From Desulfomonile sp963700305 (GTDB lineage Bacteria > Desulfobacterota > Desulfomonilia > Desulfomonilales > Desulfomonilaceae), in assembly GCA_963700305.1 (NCBI GenBank), contig CAVOXB010000012.1, positions 1 to 64,000 on the forward strand: DNA of 64,000 bases. The letters are read 5' to 3'. A program made the position numbers and the translations under genes. This document shows positions 10,063 through 17,419 of this stretch, piece by piece. The stretch's first letter is position 1. Every line of letters starts with the position of its first letter. Below the pieces are notes generated by a model. The model worked only from the letters and a program-made list of their open reading frames with translations, did no database searches and was not told the DNA's origin.

Positions 10063-11123
10063 ATGGCGAGAATTCTATACGGAGTTATGGGGGACGCACG
10101 AGGGCACGTTTCCCGAGCGCTCACCGTTGCACAACAAATGCAGAACCATGAATTTTTTTTCTCGGCGGAGGATTGGTCCACGATGCGGCAAAGAAGGTAC
10201 GCTGTGGAAGACATACCTGTTCCAGGCACCTTTTACAAAAATAACAGAGTCGATGTCCCTGCAACAGTTGCGAATGCTTTGAGAGTCCTGGCCAATAGAT
10301 CCTCAGTAATTCGGAGAATTGGCGAGATCATTGACGATTTCGATCGGATCTGATCCTTACAGACTATGAGTATTTCACTCCATTGGCTGCAAGAAGCAAA
10401 GGCCGCCTTTGCATCAGCCTTGATCACCAACACATCATAACTCATTCCGTTTATGATGCACCCCGTGTGGAGCGCCTCAGCAGAGCGATGACGCGATTTA
10501 CGGACAAAAAACTGTACAGCAATGCTGATCTCTTCTTGATCATATCCTTCTTTTCATTGCCTCCCATTAACCCCCAAACTACTCACGTGTTGCCTGCAAT
10601 TGTCAGAAGTGTGGTCAAAGATTATGCTCCCGCCGACGGAGACGATGTGTTGGTCTATCTGACTTCTCCTACTTTCTACAAGCTGCTTCCGATTCTGGAG
10701 CAAATGAAATCACGGTTCCTGATTTATGGGTTCGGAGACCTTCAATCAAGGAAGAACCTGGTTTTTAGACAGATCTCGACTCACGGTTTTCTTGAGGACC
10801 TGGCCTCATGCAGATATGCGATAGTCAATGGCGGTCACAATGTGATTTCCGAAGCACTATACTTCGGAAAGCCCTTGTTTTCATTTCCGATCCAGCAGGC
10901 GTACGAGCAGTTTATCAATGCTTATTTCCTGGCACAGTCGCTTTATGGCGACTACTCAATTAGTGAGCCGTCCAGAAGCGTGTTGGAGACCTTCGAGTCC
11001 CGACTGGATGTGTTCAAAGATCGAATCAAAAATGGCTTTCGGGTAGGAAACGAAGATGTGGCAAGCATGTTGGAGCGATTTATGGGTCACGCGGACTTAT
11101 CGAACCTGGTGCCATTTGAGTAA
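10063..11123 (+). pseudogene. Glycosyltransferase-like protein (MJ1255/VC2487 type), single frameshift
   Basis: Excellent ribosome site (CTAAGGAGG) and ATG. YGVMGDARGHVSRALTVAQQ is the nucleotide-sugar transferase N-terminus with the GxGHxxR pattern. At about 10350 the frame shifts: one C seems lost from the codons for DPD, since the next frame reads LILTDYEYFTPLAARSKG, LDHQHIITHSVYDAPR, VLVYLTSPTFYKLLPILEQ and STHGFLEDLASCRYAIVNGG (the C-terminal acceptor loop, here INGGHNVISEAL-like) to 11123. With the frame restored it would be about 353 residues, the family's usual length. Homologues were annotated as teichoic-acid-like glycosyltransferases; the substrate is unknown. Only one base is wrong, so an assembly error is quite possible. 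Confidence 0.8.
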
Positions 11124-11157
11124 CGTCACAGGATCGCGAGCCACCACCTTGATTTGG

Positions 11158-11297
11158 TGGCAGCCGGCGTCTCTGCCGGCCATTGTGGGCAAAGGAGCAC
11201 CCGAATTCGCGCGCAAACTTCACCTGTGCGGCGGAAGACTTCCTCAATGGCGAGCGGATGAAGGCCACCATCTGGCCGGCAGGGACGCCGGCCGCCA
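11158..11297. repeat. Inverted repeat, 25-bp arms, 90-base spacer
   Basis: Arms at 11158-11182 and 11273-11297 are complementary at 23 of 25 positions and centre on GGCCGGCAGRGACGC. A single arm of the same sequence recurs at 55996-56020 and a shuffled relative at 29391-29448, so this is a dispersed repeat family. It occupies most of the 400-base gap between the glycosyltransferase remnant and the molybdenum hydroxylase; nothing else is seen there. Confidence 0.75.
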
Positions 11298-11524
11298 CTG
11301 TAGTGACTCCAGACGGCCTTATTTTAACGCCCATGGGCGAAAGCCGGGTCCAGTTCCTCGTTCGCGAGATTGAAAAACCTGGATCCCGTCTTTCGACTGG
11401 ATGACGACAAGAGGTTGCTCATCGTGGCTTGATGGCATAAGTCAACAGGATTGGGCTTCCTGCTCCACCATGCTTGTCGCAATGCTGTTTTTTTGATAAG
11501 GACTTCGTACAAGATTACGCGTCA

Positions 11525-13687
11525 TCAAGCCAGTTTCTTTTTTTCTTTCAATGCCTTCTGAATCCGGTCCGGACTGACAGGCAGCTCGTGAAAACGCACG
11601 CCGATTGCATCGAAAATCGCATTGCCAATGAGTGCGCCCATCAGGGTAATCATGGGTTCTCCCCCTTCCTGCGGGGGAAAATCAGGATTATCTATGAGCA
11701 CAGTCTCGATCTTGGGCAACCAGGAGAATCTCGGCAGCTGGTAAGTGTCGAAATTCAAATCCATCATCTCGCCGTCCCGGAAACGAACAATCTCGGAAAG
11801 GGCATAACCTAGCCCCATCATTGCGCACCCTTCCATCTGCATCTTCGCCCCTTCCGGGTTGATGACCTGCCCCATATCCTGGACGCATAAGGTACGTTTC
11901 ATCTTGCAGTTGCCGCTTGATTTGTCCACTTCGACTTCACCCATCGCGGCAATGCAAGTGCCCTTATAAATACCGCAGGCCATCCCTTGGCCTTTTCCGC
12001 TGGGTGCGGTTGCAGGAGACCAGCCGAATGTTTTCGCCGCCGCCTCGAGCACCCGCAGCAGGCGCTTGTCCTGCAAGTGATTCAAACGAAAGGCAAGAGG
12101 GTCCGATCCAGCGCTTGCTGCAAGCTCATCCATGAAGGATTCACGAGCAAACGTGTTTGTATTACCGTTAGGCCCTCTCCACGGGCCTGTCCCGAAAGGA
12201 TGCGAGGCCTTTGATTCCATCCAGCTACCGTAGGCAGTGGTCTTCTTGTGCGGTATGTCGTAGAAAGACGGCGCCTTGTCACCGCCTGCGAAGTAAACAT
12301 GATAATCCCAGAAGACGATCCGATTGGATTCATTCAGACCGGATGCAATCTTGACAATCGCCGCAGGCTGAAACGTGTCATAAAAGAATTCTTCAGCCCG
12401 AGTCCACGCTACCTGTACGGGCTCACCGACCAGCTTTGCCAAGCGAGCAGCTTCCACCACTTGCTTGTTGTTGTTCTTTCCGCCAAAGCCGCCCCCAACG
12501 AACGGAGTGACGATGCGCACGTTGTTCAACGGCACGTTCAGCGACTCAGCGACTTCTTTTTGCGCTCCAAATGGACTCTGCGTGGAAGCCCAGACTGTTA
12601 CTTTTCCGCCATCTATGCTGGCTACAGCTGTGTGAGTTTCCATTGGCGCGTGAGCAACATATCCCTGGGTGTAGGTCGCTTCGAGCACTTTTCCAGCCAG
12701 TCCTTTTCCTTGCGCTATATCTCCGGCTTCAGCAACGATTTTACCGGTCGGTGCCACTGCCAAAAGGCGCTCGAAGATATTCCCGTCGTTCAGGTTTGTT
12801 TGCGGCCGGATGAAATTCGCCTTTACGGCATTCAGGGCCGTTTCAGCTCCGTCGGGATTAGAGTGAAGCACGGCGATGAGATCGCCGTCTCGCACTATTT
12901 TAACCCCGGCAATCTTCTCAGCGGCAGACGTGTCTGCTTCTGCAAGTTTCGCTCCGTGGGCCGGTGGTCTCAATATCCTCGCATAAAGCATTCCGGGGAA
13001 GGAAATGTCACCCGCAAACTTCGCTGTCCCTGTCACTTTTTCAATGACATCAGTTCGCAGAGATGATTTCCCCGAAATTGTAAAACTGGAAAAGGCTTTC
13101 AACGCTGGCTTATCGGCCAGCTGGCTCTCGATTTTTTTCCCCTTGGTTAGATCAGCATATGAAATTTTCTTGTCTGGAGCCTGCTTGTCAAAGACCACAC
13201 CCGCCCGAGTTTCCAGCCGATCCGGAGTAACTCCGAGACGTTCCCCTGCCAACCGGACCAATATTGCTCTTGCTTCAGCGGCCGCGGCCCGCAAAGGAGG
13301 ACCGAAATACTTTACGCTCATGGAGCCATAAGTCCCGGCGTCCCAAGGACATAGATCCGTGTCGCCCATTACCATGTTCACTGACTTGAATGGAACGTCC
13401 AGCTCCTCAGCGAGCATCTCCGCGAGCGATGTGACTATCCCCTGCCCCATTTCCACCTTACCTGTAAAACAAGAGACTTGGCCGTCTTCGCCAATCATCA
13501 AGAACGTGTTGACATCTTTGGGTAATGCAGGCCCTTCTGCCGAAATGGCATCAGGCGCATAACCTGGCAAGGAGGTTGCAAAATAGACGATAATTCCTCC
13601 GCCCAGCACCTTGAGAAATTGGCGTCGGTCCATGCTGAAGGCTTGAGAAAGGGAAGAATTCGGCCTGTCAAGAGTGCTTTCTTTCAT
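11525..13687 (-). CDS. Molybdenum hydroxylase large subunit (isoquinoline 1-oxidoreductase beta type)
   Basis: 720 residues. An N-terminal region with a Tat-type signal (MDRRQFLKVLGGGII, residues 19-33) precedes two molybdopterin-binding aldehyde-oxidase/xanthine-dehydrogenase domains. Visible motifs: GKVEMGQGIVTSLAEMLAEE near residue 75, TPFVGGGFGGKNNN near 395 and the catalytic GGEPMITLMGALIGNAIFDA near 675, where the Glu is the expected active-site base. The domain order and the exported form match IorB-like enzymes, which hydroxylate N-heterocycles or aldehydes in the periplasm. Its start overlaps the stop of the small-subunit gene by ATGA, so the two are translationally coupled. There is no FAD subunit gene and no cytochrome c domain, so the electron acceptor is unknown. 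Molybdopterin-dinucleotide loading genes are not nearby. Intact and typical length. Confidence 0.9.
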   Translation of the reverse strand: MKESTLDRPNSSLSQAFSMDRRQFLKVLGGGIIVYFATSLPGYAPDAISAEGPALPKDVNTFLMIGEDGQVSCFTGKVEMGQGIVTSLAEMLAEELDVPFKSVNMVMGDTDLCPWDAGTYGSMSVKYFGPPLRAAAAEARAILVRLAGERLGVTPDRLETRAGVVFDKQAPDKKISYADLTKGKKIESQLADKPALKAFSSFTISGKSSLRTDVIEKVTGTAKFAGDISFPGMLYARILRPPAHGAKLAEADTSAAEKIAGVKIVRDGDLIAVLHSNPDGAETALNAVKANFIRPQTNLNDGNIFERLLAVAPTGKIVAEAGDIAQGKGLAGKVLEATYTQGYVAHAPMETHTAVASIDGGKVTVWASTQSPFGAQKEVAESLNVPLNNVRIVTPFVGGGFGGKNNNKQVVEAARLAKLVGEPVQVAWTRAEEFFYDTFQPAAIVKIASGLNESNRIVFWDYHVYFAGGDKAPSFYDIPHKKTTAYGSWMESKASHPFGTGPWRGPNGNTNTFARESFMDELAASAGSDPLAFRLNHLQDKRLLRVLEAAAKTFGWSPATAPSGKGQGMACGIYKGTCIAAMGEVEVDKSSGNCKMKRTLCVQDMGQVINPEGAKMQMEGCAMMGLGYALSEIVRFRDGEMMDLNFDTYQLPRFSWLPKIETVLIDNPDFPPQEGGEPMITLMGALIGNAIFDAIGVRFHELPVSPDRIQKALKEKKKLA

Positions 13688-14163
13688 CGCTTCACCCCCT
13701 CATCTGCTTTTGCAGCAGTCTGAATGGCCTGCACAATGCGCATGTAACCGCCGCATCTGCACAGATTGTCTTCCATGCCTGCTATTATTTGGGCCTCGGT
13801 GGGTGCCGAATTTTTCATCAGCAGGCTATAGGCATTCAGGATCATGCCTGGAGTGCAAAAGCCGCACTGAAAGGCATTGTGATCCACAAAAGCCTGTTGA
13901 AGCGGGTGAAGGATTCTGTTCTTAGCTAAACCCTCGATAGTCAAGATTTCTTTGCCTTTAATATCAGCCACCGGGATTTGACACGACCGAACAGCTTCTT
14001 TGTTCATAAGCACTGTGCATGTTCCGCAGGCGCCTATTCCACAACCGAATTTTGTCCCCATCAGACCTAAATCGGTTCTCAGCACCCACAGGAGCATTCG
14101 ATCTTCTTCTACTTGCAGTTGTACGGGTTTATTGTTCAGCACAAATTCTACAGTGTCTACCAT
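13684..14163 (-). CDS. Molybdenum hydroxylase [2Fe-2S] small subunit (IorA type)
   Basis: 159 residues from the ATG at 14163, chosen because GAGGGGG precedes it and the fold begins with VEFVLNNKPVQLQVEED; the open frame runs 65 codons further up without homology. The plant-type [2Fe-2S] domain has CGIGACGTCTVL and the preceding Cys in the loop. The C-terminal helical domain carries CGFCTPGMIL and CRCGGYMRI, the four Cys of the second cluster. These subunits pass electrons from the molybdenum site in the large subunit encoded immediately downstream. It has no signal peptide, so it would be co-exported by the Tat signal of its partner (known for this family, inferred here). Confidence 0.92.
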   Translation of the reverse strand: MVDTVEFVLNNKPVQLQVEEDRMLLWVLRTDLGLMGTKFGCGIGACGTCTVLMNKEAVRSCQIPVADIKGKEILTIEGLAKNRILHPLQQAFVDHNAFQCGFCTPGMILNAYSLLMKNSAPTEAQIIAGMEDNLCRCGGYMRIVQAIQTAAKADEGVKR

Positions 14164-14353
14164 TTCAACCCCCTCTGCGCTTGGTGTATGGAGCGTCTGA
14201 TCAATTCTATTTGAAACAGTATAGCCGTAAGTCAAATAATGAGACAAGTGGTTAAGCAAATCCAGGTGTTGTCGGCTCTTTCTACACTTCTTAGAAACGC
14301 CCCCAAGAACCGGGGCTGCCACAGCAGGAAAATGGAGACAGAGCCTCCAGGTA

Positions 14354-14383
14354 CGCATTCCCAGGCTAGAACCTGGGAACGCG
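14354..14383. repeat. Palindromic intergenic repeat (TTCCCAGG hairpin)
   Basis: Twelve-base arms (11 paired) around a 6-base loop, between the nitroreductase gene and the hydroxylase operon. The TTCCCAGG/CCTGGGAA hairpin is a widespread bacterial intergenic palindrome type. On the minus strand it directly follows the nitroreductase stop and may double as a transcript end, though no T-run follows. Confidence 0.55.
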
Positions 14384-14399
14384 GGAAAACCCGAATCAT

Positions 14400-15059
14400 C
14401 TATTTTGCTTTTGGCAAACCGACGGTCTGAGCAAATGTGATTCGTTGGTCAGGCCGCAGTTTCATGGCTTCAGCCAGTTTCGGCTTGTCCACTGATGCCC
14501 GGAAGACAGTAGCCAATCCTTCGGACGCACAAAAAAGGTATACGTTTTCAGCTATGAAGCCGGTGTCTGCCGCAGCAAGGTACATTTTTGCCGTCTCTTC
14601 CGTATCTCCCATCTTTGAAAGATCAGCAACATAAACCAAATTGATTGCTGCATCCTTGAAATAGGATTGTGTGCCGGTCTGAATTCTCAGATCACTTTTT
14701 ACCACCGGGACCAGGGCATGTCCCTTGGGATCGTATAGGTACGTTCCATCGGCCATCGCGACATAGACGTCGATCGCCTGGCGATTCAAGGCTGAAGGCG
14801 CTGTACGCCTTCCGGAATCAGGGCGGTTTATTCCCCATGCAGCCCAAAGTAGGTTTGAAAGGGTCTGCTGCGGGAGGTTTCCTTCACTGTATTCTCTTGT
14901 GGTTTTTCTATCCTTCAACGCCTGTCCCAATGATTTGCTCTGGTCCAGTTTCGGTTCCGGTAGTTGAATCGGCTTGAGCTCCTGCCCAAAAGCAGTTGCC
15001 AACAAACCTGTGCAGAGAATAATACACGCAATGATCACAGTGATTGTTCTTGCTTTCAT
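14400..15059 (-). CDS. Exported SagB/ThcOx-type nitroreductase-fold protein
   Basis: 219 residues from the ATG at 15059 (GGGAGG six bases upstream); an upstream in-frame ATG has no ribosome site. Residues 1-25 are a signal peptide (TITVIIACIILCTGLLATAFG). The nitroreductase fold follows: ALKDRKTTREYSEGNLPQQTLSNLLWAAWGINR (FMN phosphate-binding Arg and Ser region), APSALNRQAIDVYVAM, then ADTGFIAENVYLFCASEGLATV and a C-terminal RITFAQTVGLPK. This is the SagB-dehydrogenase-like branch that binds FMN and reduces or oxidises small molecules. Export with a flavin is unusual but recurrent in this branch in anaerobes. It is separated by about 240 bases from the hydroxylase operon on the same strand; a joint role is not shown. 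Confidence 0.82.
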   Translation of the reverse strand: MKARTITVIIACIILCTGLLATAFGQELKPIQLPEPKLDQSKSLGQALKDRKTTREYSEGNLPQQTLSNLLWAAWGINRPDSGRRTAPSALNRQAIDVYVAMADGTYLYDPKGHALVPVVKSDLRIQTGTQSYFKDAAINLVYVADLSKMGDTEETAKMYLAAADTGFIAENVYLFCASEGLATVFRASVDKPKLAEAMKLRPDQRITFAQTVGLPKAK

Positions 15060-15243
15060 GAAAGTCCTCCCAGCAATTTTCCCTCGACCTTTATGTGATC
15101 GGCGATTGAATGTCAAACTCACGGCCGGAATCATGTTTCATTGCGTGGCGAGCAAACTCGGGGGCTTCTTTTTGACTTGTGAAAAGGTGTATGGAATCAG
15201 GGAGCCGTATTACACGGCATCCCCGAGACGATTTCAGCCAGGA

Positions 15244-15870
15244 CTAGTCCTCGTCATCTAGCGGGCCTGCGTCAGCATGTGGTCCTGCGTCAGCGAATCG
15301 ACCTTCATCGCTATGTCGGCCTTCAAGACCGCGGCCGCCTCCGCCCTGCATCATCGGTCCATGATGTCTCTTCATCATCTTGTGACGGAATTCCTTTTCT
15401 GCTTTGAAGTCCGCGATACGTTCAATTTGTTCAGGGGTCATTAGGGCCAGTCGGTCTCTTTTTAGCTTGAGCGCTTCTCGCATCACGTCGCTTCGAAGCT
15501 TGACCAGTTGATCATCTATTTGGGCAAGTTTCTGCTGGTCAATTTTTCCGGACATCATCATAGTCTTCTTTTCATCTTTAAGCGCCATCGCTTCGGCGCG
15601 GGACTTGCGAGTCCGATCGCTGAAGCCCACGTAAAGACTACGGATTTGCTTCTTTTGCTCGTCTGTAATTCCGAGCTTTTTCATCATGGCTTCCAAGCCG
15701 TGGCCGCGACGTCCAAAATTCTCCGGACGGTCAGATGGCATGGATTCAGCTCCGCGCATGCCCGGATGTCCAGGCGGCATACCCCTTTCTTGAGCTGTGG
15801 ATGATGCCACAAAGGCTCCGATTGTCAAAAGAGCTGCCAGCGGCAGCACTAACAATATGCGTTTGGCCAT
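15244..15870 (-). CDS. Periplasmic Spy/CpxP/ZraP-like LTxxQ protein with His-rich tail
   Basis: 208 residues, start after GGAGGAATTTTGAA. Signal peptide at residues 1-26. The body is helical and charged: LGITDEQKKQIRSLYVGFSD, then LVKLRSDVMREALKLKRDRL and LMTPEQIERIADFK, the second being the LTxxQ motif of Spy/CpxP proteins, which are ATP-independent periplasmic chaperones or metal-responsive proteins. N-terminal GMPPGHPGMRGAE and C-terminal RHKMMKRHHGPMM and repeated DAGPHADAG give Met/His/Asp metal-binding potential, as in ZraP. Single gene, own promoter presumably in 15871-15960. Chaperone versus metal buffering is not decided. Confidence 0.8.
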   Translation of the reverse strand: MAKRILLVLPLAALLTIGAFVASSTAQERGMPPGHPGMRGAESMPSDRPENFGRRGHGLEAMMKKLGITDEQKKQIRSLYVGFSDRTRKSRAEAMALKDEKKTMMMSGKIDQQKLAQIDDQLVKLRSDVMREALKLKRDRLALMTPEQIERIADFKAEKEFRHKMMKRHHGPMMQGGGGRGLEGRHSDEGRFADAGPHADAGPLDDED

Positions 15871-16004
15871 TTCAAAATTCCTCCGTTTCGTATTTCTAAT
15901 CAGTTGGACGAAGGTTCGACTCCTTTGTTAAATGAAACGTCTTGAGTCAGTTCCTCAAAAGAAAAATCTCATTGGAGCACAACTGATTTGAACGCTTTTC
16001 CAAC

Positions 16005-16029
16005 AAAAAAAAGGCGGATCATCTCCGCC
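16005..16029 (-). terminator. Rho-independent terminator (minus strand)
   Basis: On the minus strand the stem GGCGGA/TCCGCC with a 5-base loop is followed by eight T residues. It lies 74 bases after the stop of the small gene at 16103-16312 and so supports that gene being transcribed. Confidence 0.85.
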
Positions 16030-16102
16030 CGGGAAAGTCATTGGTTTATTCAGCAGGTCCGAGTCATCATATTCCCATATTAATCTTGTCTTTCTGTAGG
16101 AC

Positions 16103-16312
16103 CTATCTCCTGCATCGGTCGTGGGTTGCGCAATATGCACCTTTTATCGGCCGGTGATCGGGCCAGAAGATTTTGGGATTGCCCCTCTGTTCTGAGAGTG
16201 CTACATGCAAACGATGTTCATCACGGCAAGAACACTCATTCAGATTGGCATAGGCTTCGACGAAATTGTCTTCTGCACGTTCTACCACGTCAGGAAACTC
16301 TCTCTCTTTCAT
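16103..16312 (-). CDS. Small Cys/His-containing protein of unknown function (69 residues)
   Basis: ATG at 16312 sits five bases after a clean GGAGG, and a good terminator (16005-16029) closes the unit. The gene therefore looks real although I do not recognise it. The protein is soluble and acidic at first (MKEREFPDVVERAEDNFVEA), then has ECSCRDEHRLHVALSE and a C-terminal GAYCATHDRCRR. The four Cys and four His spaced as CxC...H...H and CxxHxxxC suggest a small metal-binding domain, but this is inference. No partner gene is adjacent on the same strand: the LytTR regulator ends about 400 bases upstream. Confidence 0.6.
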   Translation of the reverse strand: MKEREFPDVVERAEDNFVEAYANLNECSCRDEHRLHVALSEQRGNPKIFWPDHRPIKGAYCATHDRCRR

Positions 16313-16708
16313 TTCTACCTCCAAACCGTATCAATTCTCGTCGAATATTGACGGACACCTCAATAACGGCTTTTTCTAACCGTAAGCATCTTATATTCAA
16401 TGGGCAAGAATGAGGGTCGGATTTTGAGATGCTTCGGGGAGGCATGCCTCGCCTTGTCACTCCACCCTTTAATGAGGCCTTGTTGATGCGTTGAACAGAA
16501 CGATTGATGCCGTTTCCCCGATTTTCGTGGACGCAGGCATCCCGTGGTGGAGGCTAGACTCTTCATTACCAAGCCAATGGAGTTGGAGGGTTATATCCAA
16601 CCCAGACATTCCATTCAGGAAATCCTCGAATGAAGTAACTTTAATAGAAGAGTCTTTGAAATTTGGATATCCGGCTTGACCTAGCCCAAACAGAGAAGAT
16701 TCGCATAA
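16313..16708. other. Intergenic stretch, promoter region of the small gene
   Basis: About 395 bases between the LytTR gene end and the small Cys/His gene. A 70-codon minus-strand frame (16360-16572) has no domain or ribosome site. A short perfect palindrome (GAGGCATGCCTC, near 16439-16450) is the only structure noticed. Confidence 0.45.
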
Positions 16709-17419
16709 TCATATTCCCAGCTGCTCCTTGATCTTCTTCAGATATCTCCTGCTTACAGGCACGTTTTTCTTTGAGCGAGTCTGTATCAGAGCGGACTGAT
16801 TTTCCTGCAGTATGATCTCATCGACCTGATCAATGTTAACGAGGAACTGTTTGTGACAACGGATGAGATTCGCCCTTGCTTCCAGCACTCTGAGCGTGAG
16901 TTCCGTGTAAAACTGGCCGTGGGCGCATACCAGGTAGATGCCTGAAACATCCGATTTGACATACTCAACGTCCGAGGTGTTGATCAACTTTATCCGGTTG
17001 GATGCGAGGCAAGGGATTCTCCTTATCTCCATGACCGTGTAAGTTGCTCTGTCCTCGTTTCGCAGCCTCCTTTGGAGCTTAGCCGTTGTTTTGGCAAGTC
17101 TCTCTTTTTCCACCGGTTTCAACAAATAGTCGAAAGCGCTTTCTTCAAACGCCTTGAGCGCATATTCATCGTATGCAGTAACGAAAACCACTGCCGGCAG
17201 CACCTCTTCATCGATCATGCTGAGTAATTCCATGCCCGTGATGCCGGGCATCTGAATGTCCAGAAATACGACCTCCGGCTTTTCGCGTCTAATCACTTGG
17301 AGCGCATCAATAGCGTTTGCACATTTTCCGACAACCAAGAATGCGCCTGTTTCCTGAAGAAGAGCTTCAAGCTCCTCCCGAGCGTGAACCTCATCATCCA
17401 CGATCAGAGCACGGATCAT
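16709..17419 (-). CDS. LytTR-family response regulator (BtsR/YehT-like)
   Basis: 236 residues. The N-terminal receiver has the acidic pair in LIVDDEVHAREEL, the phospho-acceptor Asp in VVFLDIQMPGITGMELL, the switch Thr in VVFVTAYDEYAL and the Lys in YLLKPVEKERL. After a linker, residues 130-236 form a LytTR DNA-binding domain (RIKLINTSDVEYVKSDVSG, LRVLEARANLIRCHKQFLVN, VPVSRRYLKKIKEQLG). Such regulators bind paired direct repeats upstream of target genes. The start overlaps the end of the kinase gene by 26 bases, so the pair is co-translated. The cstA gene 2 kb upstream on the same strand is the likely target, by analogy to E. coli BtsSR and BtsT. Confidence 0.92.
   Translation of the reverse strand: MIRALIVDDEVHAREELEALLQETGAFLVVGKCANAIDALQVIRREKPEVVFLDIQMPGITGMELLSMIDEEVLPAVVFVTAYDEYALKAFEESAFDYLLKPVEKERLAKTTAKLQRRLRNEDRATYTVMEIRRIPCLASNRIKLINTSDVEYVKSDVSGIYLVCAHGQFYTELTLRVLEARANLIRCHKQFLVNIDQVDEIILQENQSALIQTRSKKNVPVSRRYLKKIKEQLGI

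Noticed and set aside
15885..15945. tRNA-like segment with a GGTTCGACTCC T-loop pattern
   Set aside because: No 7-bp acceptor stem, no anticodon arm and no CCA-adjacent pairing; it lies in the leader of the Spy-like gene.
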